Below, piece after piece: positions 14,892 to 24,177 of a stretch of DNA of 41,111 bases. The notes under the pieces are model-generated. The model ran no database searches, was not told the origin of the DNA, and saw nothing but the letters and a program-made list of their open reading frames with translations. The stretch's first letter is position 1. Every line of letters starts with the position of its first letter. The stretch is from a virus: the IMG/VR virus record IMGVR_UViG_3300048784_000183, positions 1 through 41,111 of that record; one strand, given 5' to 3'. A program made the translations under genes and the position numbers.

Positions 14892-16154
14892 TTAATGCCT
14901 TACCTTGCGTTTTGCGACTACAGATTGCACAAATTTATAAGCCTCATGTGCTGGGTCTGCTGACTGCATGACTGCATTTGGTATAACGACTCCACCTTCT
15001 TTGAGATTTTTTGGTACAACATCGTTTCTATAGTCATTCCCCGGATATTTTGGTTTTCCTGGTATTTTCTCCCCTTCTTTAAGAGGATTTTTACCGCCCT
15101 TAACAACCCTATCTACTTTTTCTGGTGGAAGATAAGTCTCGCCCTTTGATACAAGGGCTGGGACCATTCCACCACGCGCAGCTGCCATAATTGATGTATT
15201 TTGTGATCCAGGATTGTCCATTGGTCCACCAGCAATTTGAGTAGGTGCCGGAGATGAAGGAGTTAATGCATTTGCAATTCCTTGAACTAGGTTAGAAGAC
15301 CCCTGTTTAAGTTGTTGCTCTGAAGTCATGGGTTGACTTGAATCAGCATCAGTTGATGGCATATTTTGAGACGTGGAACTTTTAAGAAATTGTCCGAACT
15401 TACTTATCGGAGCTGCTCCAAATGCTGCACCACCATCGGCAAATTTTCTAACCTGACCACCCTCTGCGCCCATTACAGCGCCGAGACCGTTCATCACACC
15501 CCCAAGCATTCCAGCCTGATTCTTCATAGTTTCACTAGCAAGAGCTGCATTAGCTGTATTTTGGCTAGCCTGAGATGCCACCTGATTCGCATTATAACCG
15601 GCCTGAGCACCCAGAAGAGCACCCTGTTCGGATTGCTGGGCCTGAGTGTTAGCATTCGTTTGTCCAACCAAATTTGAAGCCTGTGTATTGGCCATAGACC
15701 CGGCTTGGCCAAGAGCATTTAATGACTGATTCGCCTGAAGTGTCGCTGCTTGCCCTGCCGCATTCTGCTGATTAGCCCCGCCTTGCATTGCTGCTTGTCT
15801 GGCCATAAGGCCAACATTTGATCCAGCTCCACGTTGACCAGCCATCAAAGCCGCTTGATTCGCGCTATTAGCCCCTGTGGCTTGTGCAAGCTGTGCTTGT
15901 GCAGGATTAGGTCCAGTACCATTAACCACACCCTGCAGCTGACTATAGACTTGATTTTGATTATTTAAACCATTTTGTCCCTGAAGAGCAGACAATAAAG
16001 AATTCTGTTGTTGTAATGAATTCTGAGCACCAGTGTAAGCAGTACCTATTTGCTGAGCATTAGTCGGATTAGTAATATTTGCTGCTGCTGGACCAGAAAA
16101 ACCAGTACCACCAGCACCACCAGACAAACCTAACATTCCCCCAACGGCACCCAT
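14892..16154 (-). CDS. Internal virion protein with GGxV / NDxVP motifs, 420 aa
   Basis: Gly-rich opening, then an extremely Gln/Ala/Asn-rich helical region (about 30-220). Then GGQVRKFADGGAAFG and AARGGMVPALVSKGETYLPP, and DYRNDVVPKNLKEGGVVIPN, a motif (ND-VP---EGG-VIP) common in phage internal and tape-measure-like proteins. TGATG overlap with the GNAT gene upstream. Probably a DNA-ejection component. Confidence 0.6.
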   Translation of the reverse strand: MGAVGGMLGLSGGAGGTGFSGPAAANITNPTNAQQIGTAYTGAQNSLQQQNSLLSALQGQNGLNNQNQVYSQLQGVVNGTGPNPAQAQLAQATGANSANQAALMAGQRGAGSNVGLMARQAAMQGGANQQNAAGQAATLQANQSLNALGQAGSMANTQASNLVGQTNANTQAQQSEQGALLGAQAGYNANQVASQASQNTANAALASETMKNQAGMLGGVMNGLGAVMGAEGGQVRKFADGGAAFGAAPISKFGQFLKSSTSQNMPSTDADSSQPMTSEQQLKQGSSNLVQGIANALTPSSPAPTQIAGGPMDNPGSQNTSIMAAARGGMVPALVSKGETYLPPEKVDRVVKGGKNPLKEGEKIPGKPKYPGNDYRNDVVPKNLKEGGVVIPNAVMQSADPAHEAYKFVQSVVAKRKVRH

Positions 16155-16486
16155 CAGATGTCCTTTCTAAATAAGATCAGATCTTGAGATGAGCTATATA
16201 AACTCATTCCATATCCCAATAAAACCCTGAGGCTATCTGTGCTATTTTTTGAAGATGGAACAACTGTCCCTAAAAGCTCAGAACAGCCAATTTTTTTTGC
16301 CTCACCAACAATTAAGTCGGCCATGGCACTTGCAGATCCATGTTTTCTAGCAGAGGATAAAATATAAATATCAATAATATATACTGACTTTCCATCGTTT
16401 AAATATCGATATGAAGCAAATCCATGCTCATTTTCTATGATTTGATCATTAGATTTTTCTCTTAAATAATCAGCGTACATACTCAT
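16154..16486 (-). CDS. GNAT-fold acetyltransferase-like protein, 110 aa
   Basis: Contains the GNAT motif A order: strand VYIIDIYI, then SSARKHGSASAMADLIVGEA in place of R/Q-x-x-G-x-G/A, followed by a beta strand and LLGYGMSLYSSSQDLILFRK. It is short but covers the core. Positioned between nozzle and internal protein genes, as in several podovirus genomes; the substrate is unknown. ATGA overlap with the nozzle-like gene. Confidence 0.6.
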   Translation of the reverse strand: MSMYADYLREKSNDQIIENEHGFASYRYLNDGKSVYIIDIYILSSARKHGSASAMADLIVGEAKKIGCSELLGTVVPSSKNSTDSLRVLLGYGMSLYSSSQDLILFRKDI

Positions 16487-19400
16487 GAGCCGGAACCTCC
16501 AGCGTCAGTAGCAGCAGAATTACTTCTCCAAGCTCTTTTCATTCCAACAATCAAGTTAAGGCCAGACAAAGTAAATCCAGCACCGGCCGGTGCTCCAATG
16601 GAATAGTCATAAGCCTCAGTCAGTGTTATCTGGAAGGCCTGACATCTTTGGCGGTCTAGAAATACGCGCCACTGCTCTATATCTGAATTTCCACCATATG
16701 GAGATTCTTGGCCATAAGGACCAATCTCACCATAGGGTGGATTATAATTATTAGGAGCAATAATTGTGCTTTGAGATGGAGCAGAATTATAGTCATAAGC
16801 AATCTGTAAAATCAATTTGTGAGGGCTATAATATTTCCCAAGCAAAAAGAAGAAATAGCTTCTGATGTACCCCTGGAGTCCAGCAGGATTTATCCAACCA
16901 GTGGTAAATGATAAAAGAACTGGGCTAGATCCATCCAAGTATAGTCCGGGAGTTTCTTGAAATGTTCTTCCAAAGCTATCTATGAATGAATGGAGGCCAT
17001 TATATAATGTTGAAGATATCCCATTAATCCCAATGAATGTACCCCATTGACCAAAATAATAATCATACATGAGAGTGATACCGCTATCCATTGTGAATCT
17101 GATTTGATTTGTGGCTGGGACATTCACTGCACTAAGAGCTGTGCTATTAGTGGTGAATGCTTCTACCGGAGCACCCAAATATTGAGTTGACATATCTCGG
17201 CCCAATAGCCAAATGCCCTTATCCGATTGGAACATCAGCCCTTGAGGCATAAACACAATTGAATTTTGATTAGCACACCCAACCGTGGAGGTAACAAATA
17301 TCGGTTGAGAATACTGAGAATTAGCCCCAGTGTTGTCAGGGCCAGTGCCGTTCACGTAATAAATTGCATTGTTTTTAAATATAACGATCTTATCGTCCAG
17401 CGGAGCAATCGCGGTTATGTTACCAGTAGATCCCTGAGCCGCCGTGCTTGGAGCGATATACATAGTCAGTAGATCTGACATCTCTACAGGAGTTGACTCG
17501 ATGACTTGCTTTGAATACCAAAGGAGATTTGGATCTTCTGCATCTACTAGCCAAAGCCTATCATCGAAAAGTGTTAATAAATTACTTGCAGGACCAGACA
17601 CATCCTCAATCACACCACCATTTGTGTAGATAATATTATTGCCCAATATTTGAGCATCAGACATGGAGTCAACTATCGCCACAGAATCAGCTGTTGTATT
17701 ATTTAGGATTGGCTGAGTTATTGAGGTAACTTGATAATAAATCTGCTGAGCCTGGGACCACCTATAGACGACTATCTTAACTGGAGAATTTACTTTATAT
17801 GTTAGCCGTAAGTATGGGACATCTATAGTGTTTGTTGACGCACCAGTGGTAGTTGTTATTGAAACTGGAATGCTTGGAGCTGATCTAAAGGCATTTCCTT
17901 GATTATCGGTCCACTCATAAGTGACTTGATAGAAATATTCCTGAGCAATTAAACCACCAGATCCTGTTGCCGTGGTTACTTCGACATTGTCTGGATATAA
18001 AAAGAAGTTGTTTTCTACTGGTGTGACACCGTCAAACCCCCATAGAAATCCACCGGACAGATTTAAGTTCAATCCAATTTCGGTGGTTGATAGATTCGCC
18101 GATGTTAAATTAAATGTGATCAGGTTCACGCCTAATTGAGAATAGATACCATTTACCTGGGTTCCAGCCGCAAGATTTGTACCCTTATTCACTGCCGCGA
18201 TTAAATCCTTAAATAAATAAGAGACCATGGCAGTGGTTCCGTTGACCAATACGCTTGGCAATCCCGCAGTCAAATAACCAACACCATTTTCATAAGCGAA
18301 CTTAGACACCACCACAGGCATTGACTCTAAACTCTCTGTGGCATTGATTAAGAAATATGTCGGTTGATATGAGCTTTGATATGAAGCTAAAAAGTAAATC
18401 ACTGCATCTATAATAAAAGCCTTGCTGGCTAATCCCACAGATCTTGCAATGGTCGTCGTGGATGATACTACTCCAGCCTGAGTTACATTTACAGAGTTCA
18501 CATAGTTGGTAGGAACTACAGAATCATAAGAATATGAATTAGAGACCTCATAGTAAACATAACAAATGCCATTCTGTGCTGCGCTGGTAATGTTTAAGAC
18601 GGTGCCTGATGTAATAGTCTCAGTCGGTGGTAGCAATACTCCCAATACGGAGTTTACTGCAAAGGAATGTCCTATCGATGAGGTCGAGTCATAATAAGAC
18701 GCCCAGATAACTGGAGATGCTGGAATTGTTGAATCTACAATGAGGCTCATTATAGTCGCCTTTTGACCAGGGAAAGTGACATCAGCTATCGGTGATCCAC
18801 CAACAGAGGCCTTGTAAAGCGGCAAAGCTGTAATTTGCACGGACTGTCCACCAGAAGTCGTGTCATATGCTACATAAAGGCTATTGCCAGACACTACCCC
18901 ATCCCAGGACAGGGCCATTGTAGGCGCGTAGTTAGATGTAATATCAGCATTCGTAGTCACGTTTGCAGGGTTTAGAATGCTAACTGAAATATATTGTAAG
19001 TGATGTACTCCAGTTATCGTATTTGTGAAAACAATAACAAAGTAATTTCCTAACAAAAACACTCTGGGCGAACCGCTGATTGTCCCCGCACTCACAGGAA
19101 TTAAAGACGGCGCTACGATATTCTGTCCAGTATTTGAATCAGAGATGATGTACTTATAATCAGTGGTTGATCCATTATATTCTGTGTAGACAGTGCAAAC
19201 TATTCCACCAGAAGAAGTTGTCGAATCACACTGACTTTGGTTTAAATTGTTTCTAACCAATGGCATGACATTAAGAGAAACTGGTTGGATCTGTCCTTTG
19301 TTGATCCACGTTTGCGTCCCTGCACTGTAAGAAGCTAGATTACTACCTATTGCGGTTAGCCCATCATTGAATGTGGTCAAATATGTAAAACTCTTGTCCG

Positions 19401-19572
19401 GCAATGCAGGTAGATTACCAAATCCATTTCTTTTCTGAAGCATTCCACCTTTTTGGAATATGGAATTCTGCAAGGCTTGAAACTTCCCGATAGGTACTTG
19501 AAAAGGGTCTGTTTTTGTGTCCAGTCCTTGACTGAAATTAATGGGAATAGACTGCTTAACTGGTACTGCCAT
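16483..19572 (-). CDS. Nozzle / tail tubular-like protein, 1029 aa
   Basis: The opening INFSQGLDTKTDPFQVPIGK, then FQALQNSIFQKGGMLQKRNG, is the usual start of podovirus tail nozzle / stabilisation-type proteins. The rest is beta-rich. A segment near residue 640 (DDRLWLVDAEDPNLLWYSKQ) and GSTGNITAIAPLDDKIVIFK suggest beta-propeller-like repeats. Larger than T7 gp12, so extra domains are likely. Placed between a fibre gene and the internal proteins. Confidence 0.65.
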   Translation of the reverse strand: MAVPVKQSIPINFSQGLDTKTDPFQVPIGKFQALQNSIFQKGGMLQKRNGFGNLPALPDKSFTYLTTFNDGLTAIGSNLASYSAGTQTWINKGQIQPVSLNVMPLVRNNLNQSQCDSTTSSGGIVCTVYTEYNGSTTDYKYIISDSNTGQNIVAPSLIPVSAGTISGSPRVFLLGNYFVIVFTNTITGVHHLQYISVSILNPANVTTNADITSNYAPTMALSWDGVVSGNSLYVAYDTTSGGQSVQITALPLYKASVGGSPIADVTFPGQKATIMSLIVDSTIPASPVIWASYYDSTSSIGHSFAVNSVLGVLLPPTETITSGTVLNITSAAQNGICYVYYEVSNSYSYDSVVPTNYVNSVNVTQAGVVSSTTTIARSVGLASKAFIIDAVIYFLASYQSSYQPTYFLINATESLESMPVVVSKFAYENGVGYLTAGLPSVLVNGTTAMVSYLFKDLIAAVNKGTNLAAGTQVNGIYSQLGVNLITFNLTSANLSTTEIGLNLNLSGGFLWGFDGVTPVENNFFLYPDNVEVTTATGSGGLIAQEYFYQVTYEWTDNQGNAFRSAPSIPVSITTTTGASTNTIDVPYLRLTYKVNSPVKIVVYRWSQAQQIYYQVTSITQPILNNTTADSVAIVDSMSDAQILGNNIIYTNGGVIEDVSGPASNLLTLFDDRLWLVDAEDPNLLWYSKQVIESTPVEMSDLLTMYIAPSTAAQGSTGNITAIAPLDDKIVIFKNNAIYYVNGTGPDNTGANSQYSQPIFVTSTVGCANQNSIVFMPQGLMFQSDKGIWLLGRDMSTQYLGAPVEAFTTNSTALSAVNVPATNQIRFTMDSGITLMYDYYFGQWGTFIGINGISSTLYNGLHSFIDSFGRTFQETPGLYLDGSSPVLLSFTTGWINPAGLQGYIRSYFFFLLGKYYSPHKLILQIAYDYNSAPSQSTIIAPNNYNPPYGEIGPYGQESPYGGNSDIEQWRVFLDRQRCQAFQITLTEAYDYSIGAPAGAGFTLSGLNLIVGMKRAWRSNSAATDAGGSGS

Positions 19573-20565
19573 TTATTCTTGCATTCCTTGTATGAAAGAC
19601 CCAGACCCATTATCTATAACTTTAAATCCAGAAGCATTCCAGAATGAGATAACTGATGCTTCAACCACACCAGAATCTATGGTTATCCCACTTGCACTAA
19701 AATCCTGCATTAAACTATCACTAGATCCAACTGCGAATTCGACAGAGCCATTAACGACGGTTCCGACGCCAAGGCCAGTGATGGTCAATAATTTATTGAT
19801 AACCACGTTTTCGGTATAAGTTCCGGTCATAATTAAAATACTCTGCCCAGCAGTCGCCGCCGAGATTGCCGCCGAGATTGTGGCATAATCACCAACACCA
19901 CCAGATCCAAGGTTTGAATTAACGACAATATCCCACACCAATTGCCGCTGAGTTTTCATGTTTCCAGCGTTGTCTATTGTCACTGGCTCTTGTTGCGATG
20001 GAAGTAATGGCAATGTGACGCTATAATCACCAGGCAAACTATTCGGAGCCTGTAGAGTGATACCGTTTCCACCAGCAGTTTCATCACGAATGATAACGCT
20101 CCCAGCATCAAGTGTGGCTGGGAGATTGGTCGCTGATTCAAAGACAAATGTGCCCGCAGCATAACTAGCAGAGGCCGTCCCTGATGGAAGTCCAGTAATT
20201 GTGCCCGTAGCACCAGTGACTGTACCGCCTTGGGTAATTCTAATCACATTTCCGGCACCATCATTGTAATAAAGATCGACACCGACTTCATACAATTGGC
20301 CTACATCTGCTGGAGTAACCAAGGCCGTCCCCTGAGGGCTAAATCTTACCGCGCGAAACTCAGTGCCGTTGTTATCATTAAAAACTAGATCTGCATTGAT
20401 GTTGATACCATCTGGATTAATTTGTATACCAGTCCCAAGGGCATGGTTATGTCCGTCGATTATCGACAAGCAGGCATTTATATTGTTAGCCCAGTCAGGA
20501 CCTGGATCTACCCCCACATTTGGGACCGGCATATTCATATTAGGGCTTGGAGATGTATTGCTCAT
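19573..20565 (-). CDS. Tail fibre / virion adhesin sharing a C-terminal domain with the 6917-8911 fibre, 330 aa
   Basis: N-terminus PVPNVGVDPGPDWANNINAC, then DGHNHALGTGIQINPDGINI, is a common phage fibre or structural opening. Residues about 215-330 (YATISAAISAATAGQSILIM, TGTYTENVVINKLLTITGLG, FWNASG, ending FIQGMQE) are close to the last 110 residues of the larger fibre. TAATG overlap with the next upstream gene; AGGAG precedes the start. Confidence 0.65.
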   Translation of the reverse strand: MSNTSPSPNMNMPVPNVGVDPGPDWANNINACLSIIDGHNHALGTGIQINPDGININADLVFNDNNGTEFRAVRFSPQGTALVTPADVGQLYEVGVDLYYNDGAGNVIRITQGGTVTGATGTITGLPSGTASASYAAGTFVFESATNLPATLDAGSVIIRDETAGGNGITLQAPNSLPGDYSVTLPLLPSQQEPVTIDNAGNMKTQRQLVWDIVVNSNLGSGGVGDYATISAAISAATAGQSILIMTGTYTENVVINKLLTITGLGVGTVVNGSVEFAVGSSDSLMQDFSASGITIDSGVVEASVISFWNASGFKVIDNGSGSFIQGMQE

Positions 20566-20849
20566 TAGTAAACTCCTAGAGTTACGTTAACTGAGGCATT
20601 GCTAGTAAGAGTCAATGTGGTGTCATTAAGAGGGGCTGATCTATAATATATGGCAGCACCATCTATATCCAACTGCACAAAGCCTTGTTGTTTTCTGCCG
20701 AGTAGATGGTTGATAACTGTTACCCCATTGTTCAATTTTACATTAGGCAAAACGAGCATGGAGTTTAATGGATTGCCAAGAATAGGATCCAATATGCCTT
20801 TCCACTGAGACTGCATTTGACTTAAAGGGAGATTAAGCGGTAATTGCAT
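20565..20849 (-). CDS. Small structural protein, 94 aa
   Basis: Start MQLPLNLPLSQMQSQWKGIL at 20849, overlapping the adaptor gene's stop; the in-frame ATG at 20885 would lie inside that gene. Sequence QWKGILDPILGN, NGVTVINHLLGRKQQGFVQL is a common small podovirus virion protein of unknown function, normally next to head-tail connector genes. Confidence 0.65.
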   Translation of the reverse strand: MQLPLNLPLSQMQSQWKGILDPILGNPLNSMLVLPNVKLNNGVTVINHLLGRKQQGFVQLDIDGAAIYYRSAPLNDTTLTLTSNASVNVTLGVY

Positions 20850-21907
20850 TACCAACCACCGCCCGATGGTGATCCACCGGCCCATCCAGTTCCACCATAA
20901 ATACTGTCTGATCTAGTTTCGCTGATGGTATCAGGTATTCCAGCATCCCTGTTTTGCGAAGCCTGCTCAATCCTAGTTTTCAAGAATAAAATCTCAGTGT
21001 CTAGTTTAGAAGTATCGGTGCCCTCTTCTTTATCTAAAGCATACTTCGCCGCGCGAACAATCACATAGTCAAGCCATCCTGATACCCCAATTGTGGTAAT
21101 GTCGGTGTCCTGCAAAAGTCCTTTAAGCCTTGGCGAATACCAGGCAATCAAATTCTGACCACCAGCGGGGACCGGTATGATGTTTATATTATTACCCATA
21201 ATTCGGTATCGCATATTGTAGACACCATAAATTGTAGAGGTAGAATTAGGGTACACGTATTGATTTCTCTTTATGAAATCAAATCTGAGCAAACTGACTC
21301 GACTTGGAGTTATGGTACTCGTGTTAACATTCAAATCCATTCCTGCTAACTTGTAAAAAGCAGGTGCTGGTGTTCCGCTTGTACCTGTATATGAACCACC
21401 GAGATAGTTTGTAGCACCATCAGGCAGTGGATAGTTTTGTGTCGTTCCATTAGTTTGTATGGTCACATAAGAAGATGCAAACCAATCTTCATAAGAAGTC
21501 ATCAATATGTCGTACAATTCATACATGGCTAAACGGATAAAGTAATTCCATTCGCTATTGACAACAAAGTTTGAGTTTACTCTGTCTGCCCTCTGTTGGC
21601 ATCTGAGTCTGAGCTCACCCAAAGACATCTCGCTAGGTTGAGCTGCGACCATGCTGACGATGGAGCTGTAAACGCTTGTCCCCGAAAGATTAACACCAGC
21701 GACTTGATAAAAATACTGGATGCCAATTCCTGGATATGAATCAACGTATTGTCCATTTGTAGAAACGGCAAGATCTGTAAAATTGACCCCGTCAGTACTT
21801 CTTTGTATTTGATACGTGGTAGATCCTAAGGAGCCATTCCAGCTTAATAGGATATTACCATCACTCTGTTGGGCAGTTAAATTCTGTGGTTGATATGGGA
21901 TAGCCAT
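20849..21907 (-). CDS. Head-tail adaptor with N-terminal fibronectin III domain, 352 aa
   Basis: Residues 1-92 (PYQPQNLTAQQSDGNILLSW, then TTYQIQRSTDGVNFTDLAVS, YFYQVAGVNLSG) form an FN3 fold. The remaining part (ELRLRCQQRADRVNSNFVVN, then EWNYFIRLAMYELYDILMTS) resembles the P22 gp4 / T7 gp11-type adaptor that docks under the portal. The fusion is unusual for an adaptor; the FN3 part could face outward. Hydrophobic WYSPRLKGLL and YVIVRAAKYA near the end are typical. Confidence 0.65.
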   Translation of the reverse strand: MAIPYQPQNLTAQQSDGNILLSWNGSLGSTTYQIQRSTDGVNFTDLAVSTNGQYVDSYPGIGIQYFYQVAGVNLSGTSVYSSIVSMVAAQPSEMSLGELRLRCQQRADRVNSNFVVNSEWNYFIRLAMYELYDILMTSYEDWFASSYVTIQTNGTTQNYPLPDGATNYLGGSYTGTSGTPAPAFYKLAGMDLNVNTSTITPSRVSLLRFDFIKRNQYVYPNSTSTIYGVYNMRYRIMGNNINIIPVPAGGQNLIAWYSPRLKGLLQDTDITTIGVSGWLDYVIVRAAKYALDKEEGTDTSKLDTEILFLKTRIEQASQNRDAGIPDTISETRSDSIYGGTGWAGGSPSGGGW

Positions 21908-21923
21908 AACGTCCTTTAAAATT

Positions 21924-21958
21924 GTCCCCTAGGGCGCATTTTAAGCACCTCAGGGGAC
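21924..21958 (-). terminator. Intrinsic-terminator-like hairpin (minus strand)
   Basis: On the minus strand the arms GTCCCCTGAGGTGC and GCGCCCTAGGGGAC form a 14-bp stem with two GU pairs and one mismatch, 7-base loop. The following AATTTTAAAG is only a weak U-tract. Placed between the capsid-accessory gene (end 21966) and the adaptor gene (start 21907). Confidence 0.5.
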
Positions 21959-21965
21959 GTTAAAA

Positions 21966-22691
21966 TTAAAGACCACCAGATCCTGGAGAATTAGAAGGTC
22001 CACCATCTGGAATAGATACGCTTGATCCATCAAATCTAAATCGAAGTGCAATCACAGAACCATTTGCTGGAGCTGTTGCTGCTAAAGTCGAGCCAGACAA
22101 GAATCTGATCATGACCCAAGCTCCGCCATTGGTGAAAATATTAGAATTGTTAATCATAGCATTAGGGTCACCAATAATATCGATTGTGGAAATTCCAGAT
22201 CCTGTAGCCAATGGGACTTCAACAGCCGCACTTCCACCGATAGCGCCAGAGCTTGTTGCTACAAATGTTCCACCAACAACGGGTGTGAATCCTTGTGGAT
22301 ATCCGACAGCTTGCCACTGAGCTAAGGTCGCAGTACCGAGAGAGACGATGGTATATACGCCATTTGCAGTCACTGAAGTCAGCGGTGTCCCAGATACAGG
22401 AGATACGATAGAATTTGAGCCAGATAATGCATAATTGAAGTTATTTTTGAACTGAATCCATGCGAATCCCACTGGAGGATTTGGATTCACCAATCCATCC
22501 ATACCAGCTCCCGGAGTTGCCGAAGTATGCATGAATACTTGTCGCACATATCCATTTGATTTGATTGATCTGACGCCCAAACCGTTTCCGTTTGTACTAT
22601 CAACCGTGAAATTCATCTCGATTTCTTTAACTTCCGTGATATTTGCTTTTAGTTTTGTGCCGTTTTGGCTAAAACCACGCGCATAAGACAT
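21966..22691 (-). CDS. Virion protein next to the capsid gene (decoration candidate), 241 aa
   Basis: Beta-rich, Gly/Ser/Thr/Val/Asn-rich throughout (IEMNFTVDSTNGNGLGVRSI, SGIST, AWVMIRFLSGSTLAATAPAN), starts MSYARGFSQNGTKLKANITE. Its position directly downstream of the capsid gene, separated by terminators, suggests an abundant head-decoration or head-completion protein. No similarity recognised by eye. Confidence 0.55.
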   Translation of the reverse strand: MSYARGFSQNGTKLKANITEVKEIEMNFTVDSTNGNGLGVRSIKSNGYVRQVFMHTSATPGAGMDGLVNPNPPVGFAWIQFKNNFNYALSGSNSIVSPVSGTPLTSVTANGVYTIVSLGTATLAQWQAVGYPQGFTPVVGGTFVATSSGAIGGSAAVEVPLATGSGISTIDIIGDPNAMINNSNIFTNGGAWVMIRFLSGSTLAATAPANGSVIALRFRFDGSSVSIPDGGPSNSPGSGGL

Positions 22692-22811
22692 AGAACTTCC
22701 TTTAAACCGACAATGTCTCTCTGGAGGGCGTCGGCCTCTAACCTTGTCCAGCAGTGCGTTGATTAAATTATTTCAACCAACCTCAAATATGTCTGGTGTG
22801 GCACTTAAACT

Positions 22812-22838
22812 AAAAAGGCCCTGGTTTTACCCAAGGCC
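22812..22838 (-). terminator. Rho-independent terminator after the capsid gene (minus strand)
   Basis: On the minus strand GGCCTTGG and CCAGGGCC form an 8-bp stem (one GU) around a 6-base loop, followed directly by TTTTT. It lies 29 bases after the capsid stop codon. Confidence 0.8.
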
Positions 22839-22866
22839 CGCGTCGTTTGAAAGGATGAACTATAGA

Positions 22867-24168
22867 TTAAGCGGACAGAGCCACATTCATTTGATAGCCT
22901 GGCGCTGAACAAATATCGTTGCCGTAATAAGCAATGCGAATTTCAAGGGCATCAGCATTACCAACTCGCAGACCTTCCAAACCTTCCATACCATAAGTAA
23001 GGATGTGTGGAGCTTTCCCGAGAGTACGTAATTTCCAAGAATCAGTTGTCAGGCACCATGCACCTTGTGCTTGTGCTGACCTGTCAGCTAATACTGGGAT
23101 TTTACCATAAGCACTATGGAAGTGAATTGCCTCAAAGGCTACTTCAACTTCATCATGCTCAAGTTGTACGTACTGAACTTTAGCACCCAATTCATTAATC
23201 AAAGTCGTGTATGAAACGAAGTCGATTATGATCAAATCATGCGCTGCACCTTCTCGGTTTGCCAAGCCCAATGCATTTGTCAGTCCTTCAGAAATACTGA
23301 AACTGGTCGCATTGAACCGGAGGCCCCCGAGGCGAGTGACATCAGCAGAGCGATTAACACCCCAGAAATTATCTGTGCTCGGAGGATCAACAAACGGAAC
23401 CCACGCTGCCAAGCCAGAAAGACCCAACATCCCTGCAATAGTCGAAGCTCCACCGATACCGATGTCACCTAATACTTGCAAGAAATCTCCAGCTACCCAT
23501 GCAGGAGCACCCTGGACAACAGTCGCTGTGATAAGACCTGTTCCACGGTTTACTGCGATTACCTGTACTGCATCAATGGTACCAGGAGTGGATTGCAATG
23601 CTGCTCCACCATCAGTTGTTGATGCCTGCAATGTCATACCAACTTCGAACTGAACAACCGATTGGCTGTTAGCAAGTAAGAATGTCATTGTAGTTCCAAC
23701 AATAGTAATACCACCTGCACCGATTACACCGCGAGAAGCGGTACCACCTGCGAAGTGCTCAAATGCCATATTGTTGGACAAATTTCTAAATCCATTATCC
23801 AGAGTTCGCGATGCTTCATCGACGAATGCTCCAGCATTGGACTTGGTTTGCTCCATCAACAGGTTAGTGATTGTAACCAATTGGTAGTCTTGCACTGCAT
23901 AGACGAAGTAAGAAACAACATCCGAAGCGGTTTGTTGATTCTGTGCATTCGCGAACACGTGAGATCGACCTTGAGGATTGCCGTACTCTAAGGGAACTGG
24001 AATATATTTCCCTGCAAAGCCGTCAGGACTCTCATTCTTAGGTACCATGGACATCCATGGATTTTTAGCATAGACCACATTTTTCATGTAATCTTTGTCA
24101 TCGACCACGAGCTCTTTTAAAGCCGCAATCTGGTTTGAACTATTTGCATATACTGGTGAAATAGCCAT
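22867..24168 (-). CDS. Major capsid protein (HK97-fold type), 433 aa
   Basis: MAISPVYANSSNQIAALKEL and VYAKNPWMSMVPKNESPDGF, GKYIPVPLEYGNPQGR are the usual N-terminal pattern of podovirus major capsid proteins. The rest carries the long helix (TLDNGFRNLSNNMAFEHFAG) and the final beta strands (IRIAYYGNDICSAPGYQMNV). Position between scaffold and the 241-residue virion protein, and the terminator right after it, fit a highly expressed coat gene. Confidence 0.85.
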   Translation of the reverse strand: MAISPVYANSSNQIAALKELVVDDKDYMKNVVYAKNPWMSMVPKNESPDGFAGKYIPVPLEYGNPQGRSHVFANAQNQQTASDVVSYFVYAVQDYQLVTITNLLMEQTKSNAGAFVDEASRTLDNGFRNLSNNMAFEHFAGGTASRGVIGAGGITIVGTTMTFLLANSQSVVQFEVGMTLQASTTDGGAALQSTPGTIDAVQVIAVNRGTGLITATVVQGAPAWVAGDFLQVLGDIGIGGASTIAGMLGLSGLAAWVPFVDPPSTDNFWGVNRSADVTRLGGLRFNATSFSISEGLTNALGLANREGAAHDLIIIDFVSYTTLINELGAKVQYVQLEHDEVEVAFEAIHFHSAYGKIPVLADRSAQAQGAWCLTTDSWKLRTLGKAPHILTYGMEGLEGLRVGNADALEIRIAYYGNDICSAPGYQMNVALSA

Positions 24169-24177
24169 TTTTTACTC

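Noticed and set aside
23207-23653. 148-codon plus-strand frame antisense to the capsid gene
   Set aside because: Composition mirrors the capsid codons and no ribosome binding site was seen.
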